Below are positions 16,555 through 24,828 of a DNA stretch of 64,000 nt, one piece after another. Position numbers and translations under genes: made by a program. The stretch spans positions 1,026,563 to 1,090,562 of the forward strand of contig NZ_VHQG01000001.1 in assembly GCF_006517435.1 (NCBI RefSeq), in the 5' to 3' direction. The notes beneath the pieces were generated by a model that saw only the letters and a list, made by a program, of their open reading frames with translations, was not told the origin of the DNA and made no database searches. Position 1 is the stretch's first letter. The number at the start of each line of letters is the position of its first letter. Origin of the DNA: Schumannella soli (GTDB lineage Bacteria > Actinomycetota > Actinomycetes > Actinomycetales > Microbacteriaceae).

Positions 16555-17514
16555 TCAGGCGAGCGGCGGCTCGAACGGCGACGTGCCGGCGGAGCCGCGC
16601 CCGTCATCCGCCGCGTCCCGTCCGCGCGCGCCGCGACCCCTGTCGCCGCCGCGTCCGCGCGACGTGCTGACGACCGCGCCGATGCTCGCCGCGATCACGA
16701 GCCCGATGCCCACGAGGTCGAGCGGATGCACGGCCTGGTGCAGCAGCACGAGTCCGGCGGTGGTCGCGAGCGCCGGCGCGAGGCTCATCAGCACCCCGAA
16801 CGTCGCCTCGCTGAGGCGGCGCAGCGCGATCATCTCGAGGCCGTACGGCACTGCCGACGACAGCAGCGCGACCGCGAAGCCGAGGCCGAGGTGCACGGGA
16901 TCGACGAGCGACGCGCCCGCGCTGACGATGCCGCCGGGCAGGCTCAGCACCGCGCCGATCGCCATCGCGATCGCGAGGCCGTCGAGGCGGGCGAAGCGGC
17001 GTCCGGTCTCGGCCGAGGCGAGGATGTAGCCGATCCAGCAGGCCGCGGCGACGAGTGCGAGCGCGACGCCGAGCGGTTCGAGCCGGCCAAGATCGACGCC
17101 GCCGAGCACGATCACGCCGATCACCGCGAGGCCGGCCCAGAGGAAGGCGAGAGGCTTGCGTCCGGCGATGACCGACAGCGTCAGCGGACCGAGCACCTCG
17201 ATCGTCACGGCGATGCCGAGCGGGATGCGCTCGATCGACACGTAGAAGGCGCTGTTCATCGCCGCGATCGCGCCGCCGAACAGCAGTGCCGTCAGCCAGT
17301 CCCGACCGCTGCGCCCGCTGAGTTTCGGCCGCGCGACGAGCAGCAGCACCAGCGCCGAGAACACCAGACGCAGGGTGACCATCCCGAGGGCGCCGACCGA
17401 GGGGAACAGCAGCACCGCGATCGAGGCGCCGACCTCCTGGCAGGCGAGCCCGATCACGACCAGTCCGGCGGCGGTCGGCGGGGCGCTCGTCCAGGAGGGC
17501 AGCGCGCGGGTCAC
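16555..17514 (-). CDS. EamA/DMT family transporter (RhtA-like)
   Basis: About 319 residues, ten predicted helices in two EamA repeats (first repeat LVVIGLACQEVGASIAVLLF; second LVAAACWIGYILASAETGRR). The pattern resembles RhtA/threonine-homoserine exporters. I chose the GTG at 17514, which has GGAAG 9 bases upstream; a GTG six codons earlier (17532) is possible. A Gly/Arg/Asp-rich tail follows the last helix. Likely exports amino acids or related metabolites (family inference). Confidence 0.82.
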   Translation of the reverse strand: MTRALPSWTSAPPTAAGLVVIGLACQEVGASIAVLLFPSVGALGMVTLRLVFSALVLLLVARPKLSGRSGRDWLTALLFGGAIAAMNSAFYVSIERIPLGIAVTIEVLGPLTLSVIAGRKPLAFLWAGLAVIGVIVLGGVDLGRLEPLGVALALVAAACWIGYILASAETGRRFARLDGLAIAMAIGAVLSLPGGIVSAGASLVDPVHLGLGFAVALLSSAVPYGLEMIALRRLSEATFGVLMSLAPALATTAGLVLLHQAVHPLDLVGIGLVIAASIGAVVSTSRGRGGDRGRGARGRDAADDGRGSAGTSPFEPPLA

Positions 17515-17638
17515 CGCATCAGTCTTCCGCACGGGTGGCGCGTCCGGACCGCGAGGCTGGATCGCGTGGCCGGATCCAGTGGCCGGATGTCGGGTGCCGC
17601 TGGCGGGAAAGCGCGCGACGGCGAGAAGGCGGCATTCC

Positions 17639-17644
17639 TACGCT
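17639..17644 (+). promoter_or_regulatory. -10 element TACGCT, rhodanese promoter
   Basis: TACGCT ends exactly 6 bases before the ATG at 17651, predicting a leaderless transcript and supporting that start. Confidence 0.5.
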
Positions 17645-17650
17645 GACGGC

Positions 17651-18163
17651 ATGAGCAGCGCATCCACCACCGCGACGCCGACCGAGCCGGCCGGGGCGCC
17701 CGTCGCCGCCGGCCTCGACCCCGCCGCTCGCGCCGCCGCGATCGAGCACTTCGCCGCGAAGCTGCGCTACGAGACCGACCCGAGCGACGTCGCCGCCGCG
17801 ATCACCGCGGGGGAGCGCTTCGTGCTCGTCGACACGCGCGGGCACGCCGCCTGGCACCAGGGGCGGGTGCCCGGCGCCATCCACCTGCCCACCGCCGAGA
17901 TCGATGACCGGGCGCCGCGCGAGATCCCGCTCGACATGCCCGTGGTCGTCTACTGCTGGAGCCCGGGATGCAACGGCAGCACCAAGGCGGCCCTGCGATT
18001 CAGCCGTCTCGGCTACGCGGTGCGCGAGATGATCGGCGGTTTCGAGTACTGGGCGAAGGAGGGTCTGGGCGTCGAAGACGATGGCGGCGCGCTGAACATC
18101 CCCCTCGACATCTTGACGGCACCCCGCCCCGGGGTGGACGGTGTCATCAGTTGCGAGTGCTGA
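17651..18163 (+). CDS. Rhodanese-like domain protein
   Basis: 170 residues. After an Ala-rich N-terminus, a single rhodanese domain: FVLVDTRGHAAWHQGRVPGA, then the active-site loop VVYCWSPGCNGSTKAA, with the catalytic Cys in YCWSPGC and a second Cys four residues on. The domain transfers sulfur or acts in thiol redox sensing. C-terminus ends in CEC, giving a further Cys pair. Standalone gene, divergent from the EamA transporter. No partner enzyme nearby. Confidence 0.87.
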   Translation: MSSASTTATPTEPAGAPVAAGLDPAARAAAIEHFAAKLRYETDPSDVAAAITAGERFVLVDTRGHAAWHQGRVPGAIHLPTAEIDDRAPREIPLDMPVVVYCWSPGCNGSTKAALRFSRLGYAVREMIGGFEYWAKEGLGVEDDGGALNIPLDILTAPRPGVDGVISCEC

Positions 18164-18182
18164 CGCTCCTCTGAGGGGCGTC
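18162..18182 (+). terminator. Terminator hairpin of the rhodanese gene
   Basis: Arms GACGCTCC (18162-18169) and GGGGCGTC (18175-18182), 8 bp with one G:T pair and a 5-base loop, overlapping the stop codon. Positions 18183-18468 show no gene or further structure I can identify. Confidence 0.5.
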
Positions 18183-18468
18183 GAGACCCCGGCTGCGTCA
18201 TCCGCATCACCGTTCCACGCCTCATCACCCATCCGGTTCACCGCCGGACGGGCCCCATAGACAACCGTCGCCGCGCTCCGCGGGTCGCCGTGCAGGGACG
18301 ACTCAGGATGCGCGGCGGCGGTTCCTTCGTTCCGGGCCGGGCGATACCTGCGCCGAGCCACTTCGGGGTCGGACGCCGTGCGGCGGCGGGTTCCGTGCGG
18401 GTACGCGGTTTCGGATGGGCGGCGCACCCGTCCAGAGGCGGTTCGGCGAGCTCGTGCTTCCGCAACGA

Positions 18469-18545
18469 CGTGCACGGAAGCCGCTGAGCGGCGGTCTCGA
18501 GCGGTATTGCGGCTCGACCGTGCTGCTCAGCGGCTTCCGTGCACG
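18469..18545. repeat. 77-bp palindrome with 21-bp arms
   Basis: Left arm 18469-18489 (CGTGCACGGAAGCCGCTGAGC is its start-to-end content in 21 bases, central part GGAAGCCGCTGAG) pairs perfectly with 18525-18545; the loop is 35 bases. It lies between convergent rhodanese and DHA2 transporter genes, seven bases from the transporter stop, so it may end transcription for that gene. No second copy is in the window. Confidence 0.65.
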
Positions 18546-18552
18546 CGACCGA

Positions 18553-20106
18553 TCAGTCGGCGGGCGTGCCCGCCGGCTCGAGATCCGAGGTCGCCCCGGC
18601 CGTCGACGTCGACCGCGTCACCGAGGTCGCGTCGGCCGCACCAGCCGCCCCGCCCGCCGCCGCCGCGACCCGGCGTCCCGCCGGCAGCAGCAGCCCGAGC
18701 ACCGCCGCCCCGAGCAGCACCGCGGCGCCGGTGATGACCGCCGGCTGGGCCGCGGCGACGTAGCCGGTCGGGGTGAGCTCGCCGCCGGCGCCGGTGAAGA
18801 TCGCGGTCAGCACGGCGATGCCGAGCGCGACGCCGATCTCGCGCACCGTCGAGTTGACGCCCGAGGCCTTGGCGTGGTCGGCATCCACCAGCGTGGAGAG
18901 CAGCGCGGTCGACGACGGCGCGAAGACGAGCGCCATGCCGACGCCGGCGATGATGAACGGCGCGACGAGGTCGACGTAGGGCACGGTCGCGCTCATGATC
19001 GACGCGATCCAGAACAGCCCGATCGCCTGCAGCAGCATGCCGGCGGTGATGAGGGCGCGGGTGCCGATGCGTCCGCCGAAGATGCCGGCGAGAGGCGCCA
19101 CGATGACGGGCGCGAGCGTCCACGGGGTGGTCTGCAGTGCGGCCTCGAACGGGCTCGAGCCCTGAACGACCTGCAGGAACTGGATGAGGATGAACACCGC
19201 CCCCATCGACCCGAAGCTGAACGCGAAGCCGACCACGTTGACCACCGAGAACGACCGGTCGCGGAACAGCCGCAGCGGCATCATCGGCGCGACCGTGAGG
19301 CGCTGACGCACGAGGAACGCGACCAGCAGACCGCCGGCGATCACGAGCTCGGCGATGACCCCGAGCGAATCCCAGCCGTCGTCGTTGCCGCGCACGATCG
19401 CGTGCACGAGGGCGAGCACGCCGACTCCGGCGAGCAGCACGCCGGGGATGTCGAGGCGCTCGCGGCGGCCGCGCACCTCGTTCAGCACGATCAGGGCGAG
19501 GGGGATGCTGATGATCGCGACGGGCACGTTGATCCAGAAGATCGCCTGCCAGTTCCAGCCCTCCATGACGGCGCCGCCGACGAGCGGCCCGAGCGCGACG
19601 CCGAGGCCGCTGACGCCGCCCCAGATGCCGATCGCGAGCGGACGACGTTCGGGACGCACGGCTCCGGCGACGAGCGCGAGCGAGAGCGGCATGACGGCCG
19701 CGCCGCCGAAGCCCTGGATCGCGCGGGCGACGATGAGCTGCCACGGCTCGGTGCTCAGCGCGGCGAGGGCCGAGCCGATGCCGAAGATCGCGATGCCGGC
19801 GAGGAACACGCGGCGGCGGCCGATGCGGTCGCCGAGCGCCGAGGCGAACAGGATCGTGCCCGCGAAGGCGAGCGTGTAGGCGTTGACGAACCACTGCAGC
19901 TGCTCGACGCTCGCGCCGAGCTTCTCGTGCAGCACGGGCAGCGCGTTGGTCATGACGAGGTTGTCGAGGGTCGCCATGAACATCGGCAGGGATGCGGCGA
20001 TCAGCACGAGCCCGAAGGGGCGCGCGCGGCGGGTGCGCGGGGTCGACGGGGCGCCGGTCGCGCCGGGCGCGCCGCTGGGCGCGGTGTCGAGGGTGTCGGT
20101 GGACAT
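18553..20106 (-). CDS. DHA2 family MFS drug exporter (EmrB/QacA-like)
   Basis: 517 residues, 14 predicted helices. Motif A GDRIGRRRVFLAG and motif C GPLVGGAVMEGWNWQAIFWIN are typical of the DHA2 family of multidrug proton antiporters. The ATG at 20106 has AGGAGA 5 bases upstream. Both tails are Ala/Gly/Thr-rich. Divergent from a TetR gene with palindromic operators between, so it is probably TetR-repressed and induced by its substrate. Confidence 0.88.
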   Translation of the reverse strand: MSTDTLDTAPSGAPGATGAPSTPRTRRARPFGLVLIAASLPMFMATLDNLVMTNALPVLHEKLGASVEQLQWFVNAYTLAFAGTILFASALGDRIGRRRVFLAGIAIFGIGSALAALSTEPWQLIVARAIQGFGGAAVMPLSLALVAGAVRPERRPLAIGIWGGVSGLGVALGPLVGGAVMEGWNWQAIFWINVPVAIISIPLALIVLNEVRGRRERLDIPGVLLAGVGVLALVHAIVRGNDDGWDSLGVIAELVIAGGLLVAFLVRQRLTVAPMMPLRLFRDRSFSVVNVVGFAFSFGSMGAVFILIQFLQVVQGSSPFEAALQTTPWTLAPVIVAPLAGIFGGRIGTRALITAGMLLQAIGLFWIASIMSATVPYVDLVAPFIIAGVGMALVFAPSSTALLSTLVDADHAKASGVNSTVREIGVALGIAVLTAIFTGAGGELTPTGYVAAAQPAVITGAAVLLGAAVLGLLLPAGRRVAAAAGGAAGAADATSVTRSTSTAGATSDLEPAGTPAD

Positions 20107-20218
20107 CGTTTCTCCTGAGTCGAGAGGGAGTGTCGAGTAGATGCGGGGTGCGGCCGGCTGCGCATCCGGTCGCGGTGTCGGTCGAGAACTCGCGGCGGGC
20201 GAAGGGCTCGCTGTGGTT

Positions 20219-20254
20219 GTAATCAACTGATTACTCGAAACGTAGTAAACGTTT
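20219..20254. promoter_or_regulatory. Palindromic operators between DHA2 exporter and TetR
   Basis: GTAATCAACTGATTAC (20219-20234) has 7-bp arms around a 2-base centre; AAACGTTT (20247-20254) is a perfect palindrome just upstream of the TetR -10. This A+T-rich block stands out from its surroundings and is the natural binding region for the TetR protein at 20270. Confidence 0.6.
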
Positions 20255-20256
20255 GA

Positions 20257-20262
20257 TAACCT
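20257..20262 (+). promoter_or_regulatory. -10 element TAACCT, TetR promoter
   Basis: TAACCT ends 7 bases before the ATG at 20270, a leaderless-type spacing, directly downstream of AAACGTTT; binding there would block it. Confidence 0.5.
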
Positions 20263-20269
20263 TGTCAAC

Positions 20270-20998
20270 ATGAGCCCGCGAACCTCCGCCCGAACTGCCA
20301 GCTCCGGTGGCGCAACCGCCGAGATCACGGGTGCGGGCGACGCGGGATCGGGCGCCGCCGCGCCGGCATCCGGCGGGCGGATGAGCTCGGAGGAGCGTCG
20401 CGCGCAGATCCTCGCCGCCTCGATCGCCGTCTTCGGCGCCAAGGGCTACGACGGCGCCACGACCGACGACCTCGCGCAGGCGGCCGGCGTCAGCCAGGCC
20501 TACGTGGTGCGGATGTTCGGCTCGAAGCAGGGGCTCTTCCTCGCCGCCTTCGAGGTCGTCGCCCAGCGGCTCGAGACCGACTTCCGCGCCGCGCTCGCCG
20601 AGGCCGACGCGTCACTCCCGGCCGACGCCGACGCCGACGCGAGCCAGCGCATCCACGCCCGCAAGCAGGCGATGAGCGTCGCCTACCTGCGCCTGCTCGG
20701 CGAGCGCGGGCTGCACCTCACGATGCTGCAGGCGTTCCTGCGCGGCGGCGACCCGGTCATCGGCCCCGTCGCGCGCGCCTCCTTCGGCCGCATCTGGCGC
20801 TTCATCCGCGAAGAAGCGGGCTTCGACGCCGAGTTCGGCAAGGAGTTCCTCTCCTACGGCATGCTGCTCAACACCCTGATCGGGCTGAGGATGCTCGACA
20901 GCGACGGCAGCGGACCCGCCGACGAGCTGCTCGCGATGTGCTTCCCCGACCTGGATGCCGTCGCCGGGGTCGTGCCGCGCGCCGACGAGCGCTGGTAG
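20270..20998 (+). CDS. TetR/AcrR family regulator of the adjacent exporter
   Basis: 242 residues. A disordered Ala/Gly N-terminus (residues 1-38) precedes the helix-turn-helix (RRAQILAASIAVFGAKGYDG through SQAYVVRMFGSKQGLFLAAF). The C-terminal helical domain has the stretch FSYGMLLNTLIGL-like LSYGMLLNTLIGLRML. Divergent gene pair with the DHA2 exporter and shared operators indicate a local repressor. A 55-bp palindrome follows its stop. Confidence 0.88.
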   Translation: MSPRTSARTASSGGATAEITGAGDAGSGAAAPASGGRMSSEERRAQILAASIAVFGAKGYDGATTDDLAQAAGVSQAYVVRMFGSKQGLFLAAFEVVAQRLETDFRAALAEADASLPADADADASQRIHARKQAMSVAYLRLLGERGLHLTMLQAFLRGGDPVIGPVARASFGRIWRFIREEAGFDAEFGKEFLSYGMLLNTLIGLRMLDSDGSGPADELLAMCFPDLDAVAGVVPRADERW

Positions 20999-21052
20999 CG
21001 AATCACGCGCCCTCCCCGCGAGACCCTCCGCGGAACGCCACCACTCCAACGT

Positions 21053-21107
21053 GATCGGTCGATAACTGTCGCTATCGAGCGGTCATAGCGACAGTTGGCG
21101 ACCGATC
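21053..21107. repeat. 55-bp family palindrome, copy 1
   Basis: Arms 21053-21075 (GATCGGTCGATAACTGTCGCTAT is split as GATCGGTCG + ATAACTGTCGCTAT) and 21085-21107 pair at 21 of 23 positions; 9-base loop. It follows the TetR stop by 54 bases and precedes the polyketide synthase by 152. Same total length and same tips as 23079-23133 and 24830-24884. Confidence 0.75.
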
Positions 21108-21259
21108 AACCCGCGTCGGGCTCGGGTCGAGTCGCCGCGGCCGGCTCCGGGAAGGGGAGCACCGACACGCGCCGCTGAGCGCTGGGTCCGACCTGGGTGT
21201 GCCCCGAACAGCGGACCCGTTCCGCGCGCGAGGCGGCGCGACGCTGACACGATGGCGCC

Positions 21260-22405
21260 ATGTCGCGCATCGTGGCGGTCGCCCCGGTTCTGCCGTCGCA
21301 CTCGTCGGCGCAGTCCGACATCACGGCTGAGCTCGTGCGCGCGATCGGGCTCGACGATCCGGCTCTGCGCACCGAGCGCGCGGTGTTCGAGCGGATGCAC
21401 GCGAGCGCCGGCATCCGCACCCGGCACACCGTGCTGCCGATCGAGAGCTACGCGGATCTCGGCGGCTTCGACGCGACGAACCGGGTATGGCTGGATGCGG
21501 GCGCCGACCTGGGCGAGCGGGCGGTGCGGGCGGCGCTCGCCGACGCGGGCCTCGAGCCCGCCGATGTCGACCACTTCTTCTTCACCTCGGTGACCGGAGC
21601 GGCCGCACCGTCGATCGACGCGGTGCTCGCGGGGCGGCTCGGCTTCCGGCGCGATCTGAAGCGCATCCCCTCGTTCGGGCTGGGATGCGTCGCCGGGGCC
21701 GCGGGCCTCGCTCGCGCCCACGACTACCTGGCCGGGTATCCCGAGGACGTCGCCGTCGTGCTCGCCGTCGAGCTGTGCTCGCTCACGCTGCAGCGCGCAG
21801 ACCGCAGCATCGCGAACGCCGTCGCGACGGGGCTCTTCGGCGACGGCGCCGCCGCGGCCGTCGTGGTGGGGGATGCATGGGTCCCGCCGGCGCGAGCATC
21901 CACCCGATCCGCCGTGCACACGCCGCCGCCCGCGACCGTGCCGAGGATCGTCGACACGCTCAGCTCGCTCTACCCCGACAGCGAGGGCGTGCTCGGGTTC
22001 GAGCTCGGCGGCACCGGCTTCCGCATCGTGCTGACCGCCGAGGTCGCCGGAGCGATCGACGCGAACTTCGCCGCCGACGTGGATGCGCTGCTCGGCGGCA
22101 ACGGCCTCGTCCGCCGCGACGTGTCGACCTGGGTCGCCCACGCCGGCGGACCCCGCGTGCTCGAGGCCTTCGCCCACACGCTCGACCTGCCCGACGATGC
22201 TCTCGACACCGCGTGGGAATCGCTGCGCGAGACCGGCAACCTCTCCTCGGCGTCGGTGCTGCACGTGCTCGCGCGCACCCCGGCGCAGCCGGCCGGCGCC
22301 ATCGGACTCCTGTTCGCGCTCGGCCCCGGCGTCACCAGCGAGATCGTGCTGCTGCGCTGGGATGCGGTGCCGCCAGCGGATGCCGAGCCGGGGGCGCCCG
22401 CGTGA
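21260..22405 (+). CDS. Type III polyketide synthase
   Basis: 381 residues, a chalcone/stilbene-synthase-fold enzyme. The catalytic triad is complete: Cys143 (FGLGCVAGAAG), His294 (WVAHAGGP) and Asn327 (ETGNLSSAS). Bacterial relatives (PKS10/11, BpsA, RppA groups) make alkylpyrones, alkylresorcinols or tetrahydroxynaphthalene from acyl starters and malonyl-CoA. Its stop overlaps the GTG of a methyltransferase-like membrane gene, and a FAD oxidoreductase follows, a classic actinobacterial polyketide operon. CACGAT ends 6 bases before the ATG. Product not predictable. Confidence 0.9.
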   Translation: MSRIVAVAPVLPSHSSAQSDITAELVRAIGLDDPALRTERAVFERMHASAGIRTRHTVLPIESYADLGGFDATNRVWLDAGADLGERAVRAALADAGLEPADVDHFFFTSVTGAAAPSIDAVLAGRLGFRRDLKRIPSFGLGCVAGAAGLARAHDYLAGYPEDVAVVLAVELCSLTLQRADRSIANAVATGLFGDGAAAAVVVGDAWVPPARASTRSAVHTPPPATVPRIVDTLSSLYPDSEGVLGFELGGTGFRIVLTAEVAGAIDANFAADVDALLGGNGLVRRDVSTWVAHAGGPRVLEAFAHTLDLPDDALDTAWESLRETGNLSSASVLHVLARTPAQPAGAIGLLFALGPGVTSEIVLLRWDAVPPADAEPGAPA

Positions 22406-23169
22406 CCAGCCTCATCCTGTTCACCGCGCTCGTCGTCGCGACCGGCGTCGAGCGCCTCAACGAGCTGCGCGTCTCGACGCGCAACGCGGCCGCGGCCTTC
22501 GCCCGGGGCGGGGTGGAGCACGGGCGGCGGCACTTCCCGTGGATGGTCGCCCTGCACACCGCCCTGCTCGTCGGCGCCGTCGTCGAGGCGTGGGCACTCG
22601 ATCGTCCGTTCATCCCCGCGCTCGGCTGGCCGATGCTCGTGATCGCCGTCGCCTGCCAGGCCGCCCGGCTGTGGATCATCGCGAGCCTCGGCCCGCAGTG
22701 GAACACCCGCGTGATCGTCGTGCCCGGCGCCGGCCGCGTGACCCGCGGACCGTACCGCTGGGCGTGGCTGCCGCATCCCAACTACCTCGTCGTCGTGATC
22801 GAGGGGATCGTGCTGCCGCTCGTGCACACCGCGTGGATCACCGCGCTCGCCTTCACGGTGCTCAACGCGGTGCTGCTGCTCGGCTTCCGCATCCCGGTCG
22901 AGGATCGCGCGCTGCGGGCGCTCGCCGCGAGTGCGGTTGCGGATGCGGATGCGAGTGAGGTCTCGACTTCGGGCGCGGCTGCGGGCGCGGGCGTGAGCTC
23001 GGGCGCGGGCTCGGACATCGTCGAGTCGGCCGACGCTCACGGGACGTCGGATGCCCCGCCCATCGCGCCCTCTCCATCGATCGGTCGCAAACTGTCGCCT
23101 GGTCGTGTTCGTGGCGACAGTTTGCGACCGATCGACGGTCAGCCCGCCGATGAGGCAGGGTCGGAGTGA
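22402..23169 (+). CDS. Isoprenylcysteine carboxyl methyltransferase-like membrane protein (BpsB type)
   Basis: 255 residues. Residues 1-178 are the ICMT/PEMT-like core with several membrane helices and the SAM-binding signature GPYRWAWLPHPNYLVVVIEG. In type III polyketide operons such proteins O-methylate alkylpyrones or resorcinols (BpsB in Bacillus). After the conserved end RIPVEDRAL the protein continues about 75 residues of Ala/Ser/Gly-rich sequence. Part of this tail (residues about 227-244) is encoded by a complete 55-bp palindrome. GTG start overlaps the synthase stop by 4 bases; the stop overlaps the next gene. Confidence 0.82.
   Translation: MTSLILFTALVVATGVERLNELRVSTRNAAAAFARGGVEHGRRHFPWMVALHTALLVGAVVEAWALDRPFIPALGWPMLVIAVACQAARLWIIASLGPQWNTRVIVVPGAGRVTRGPYRWAWLPHPNYLVVVIEGIVLPLVHTAWITALAFTVLNAVLLLGFRIPVEDRALRALAASAVADADASEVSTSGAAAGAGVSSGAGSDIVESADAHGTSDAPPIAPSPSIGRKLSPGRVRGDSLRPIDGQPADEAGSE
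23079..23133. repeat. 55-bp family palindrome, copy 2, inside a coding region
   Basis: Perfect 23-bp arms (23077-23099 and 23113-23135) containing GATCGGTCGCAAACTGTCGC; loop 13 bases. It lies in the last 90 bases of the methyltransferase-like gene and is translated as part of its tail. As a hairpin it could also reduce read-through into the oxidoreductase gene. Confidence 0.8.
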
Positions 23170-24749
23170 TGGTCGAGAGGGATGAGCGGCGGGATCCGCC
23201 GAAGGAGCGCACGGAGAGCGGCGCCGGTGGAACGCGCGCCCGCGACCGGCTCGGCAGGGCGGGCGACACGGCTCTCGGCGCAGCCCGCGCCGCGGGGCGC
23301 CGCGTCGCCGAAGCAGCGGGTGCCGGCGGAGACCCCGAAGCCGACGTCGACCATGGCCGCGCCGCGCTCGATCCGACCGCCGACGTCGACGTGCTCATCG
23401 TCGGTGGCGGCCCCGTGGGTCTCGTGGCGGCGATCGAGGCCCGCCTCGCCGGGCTGACGGTCGCGATCGCGGAGCCGCGCGGCGGCGGGCAGCGGGATCG
23501 TGGAGTGCGTCCGGCTGTGAGTACGACGGAGGCCGGCGGGAGCGTCGCCGGCGGCGATGCGCCCCTCCCGGTCGGTGACCAGCGCGGTGGCAGCGTGAGC
23601 GGCGTCGACGCGCTCGCTGACGGTGCCGAGGCGGTTGCCGGTCCCGACGCCGGTCCCGCATCCAGCCTCCTCGGCCTCGCGCGCCCCGGCGACCCCATCG
23701 ACAAGGCCTGCGGCGAGGGACTCATGCCCGGCGCGCTCCCGCTGCTCGGCCGCCTCGGTGTCGCCCCGCACGGCCTAGCCCTGCGCGGTGTGCGCTACAC
23801 CGACGGCGCCCGCTCGGTCGAGCACCGCTTCCCCGAGGGCGCCGCGGTCGGCCTCGGCGTTCGCCGCACCGAGCTGCACCGGGCGCTCGCCGAGCGCGCC
23901 GCCGGTCTCGGGGTCACGCGCATCCCGGTGAAAGCGGATGCGGTGGTTCAGGACGCGACGGGCGTCACCGCCGCCGGCATCCGCGCCAGCTGGCTCATCG
24001 CCGCCGACGGACTGCATTCGACGATCGCCCGCGAGGTCGGGCTCGCGCGTCCGGCGCCGCGGCGGCGTCGCCGCTACGGACTGCGCCGGCACGCGCGCGT
24101 CACCCCGTGGAGCGAGCTCATCGAGGTGCACTGGACTCCGCGCGCCGAGATCTACGTCACCCCCGTCGACGACCGGCTCGTCGGCATCGCCGTGCTCGCG
24201 CGGCAGGGCGTCGGCTTCGACGAGGCGATCGCCGAGGCGCCGGAGCTGGTCGCCCGGCTCGCCGGGCGCGCGCCGGGCGGCGACGTGCCGGCACGCGGTG
24301 GGGAGTCCTCACCCGGCGAGTCCTCACCCGGCGCGACCCGCTCCGGGGCCGGTTCCGTCGCGGCCGACGACGCCCATCCCCTCGCCGACCTCGCCGACGT
24401 CGAGTGGGCCGACGAGGTCATGGGGGCGGGGCCGTTCCGGCAGCGCACGCGGCGCCGCGTCGCCGGGCGCGTGCTGCTCGTCGGCGACGCCACCGGCTAC
24501 GTGGATGCGATCACCGGCGAGGGCCTGCGCCTCGGCTTCGACCAGGCGCGCGCGGCGGTGAAGCGCATCCGCTCGGGGGATGCGGTGCACTACGAGGCGG
24601 ACTGGTTCCACGTGACGCGGCAGTTCCGGCGGGTGACGGGGCTGCTCGCCTGGGCCGCGACCGTGCCGGCATTGCGGCGGCGCATCGTGCCGCTCGCGGC
24701 ATCCCGCCCCGCCTGGTTCGGCGCCGTCGTCGACCGCCTCGCCCGCTGA
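23166..24749 (+). CDS. FAD-dependent oxidoreductase (geranylgeranyl reductase/monooxygenase type)
   Basis: 527 residues. FAD motif VGGGPVGLVAAIEA at residues 79-92, the family marker IDKACGEGLMPGAL near 178-191, and the second FAD motif GRVLLVGDATGYVDAITGEG near the C-terminus. Unusual are a 72-residue N-terminal extension and an insertion at about 105-176 (Gly/Val/Asp-rich) exactly between the first FAD strand and the IDKACGEG loop. A shorter insertion, ESSPGESSPGA, is near 380. Start GTG 23166 overlaps the previous stop; ATG 23169 is an alternative. Probably oxidises the polyketide product. Confidence 0.85.
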   Translation: MMVERDERRDPPKERTESGAGGTRARDRLGRAGDTALGAARAAGRRVAEAAGAGGDPEADVDHGRAALDPTADVDVLIVGGGPVGLVAAIEARLAGLTVAIAEPRGGGQRDRGVRPAVSTTEAGGSVAGGDAPLPVGDQRGGSVSGVDALADGAEAVAGPDAGPASSLLGLARPGDPIDKACGEGLMPGALPLLGRLGVAPHGLALRGVRYTDGARSVEHRFPEGAAVGLGVRRTELHRALAERAAGLGVTRIPVKADAVVQDATGVTAAGIRASWLIAADGLHSTIAREVGLARPAPRRRRRYGLRRHARVTPWSELIEVHWTPRAEIYVTPVDDRLVGIAVLARQGVGFDEAIAEAPELVARLAGRAPGGDVPARGGESSPGESSPGATRSGAGSVAADDAHPLADLADVEWADEVMGAGPFRQRTRRRVAGRVLLVGDATGYVDAITGEGLRLGFDQARAAVKRIRSGDAVHYEADWFHVTRQFRRVTGLLAWAATVPALRRRIVPLAASRPAWFGAVVDRLAR

Positions 24750-24828
24750 GCCGGGGCGCGCCCCGCCGCGACCACTGGCGTCGCCGCCCACCCACGTTTC
24801 GCGCGCCCCACTCGACAGGCCAAGCAGT

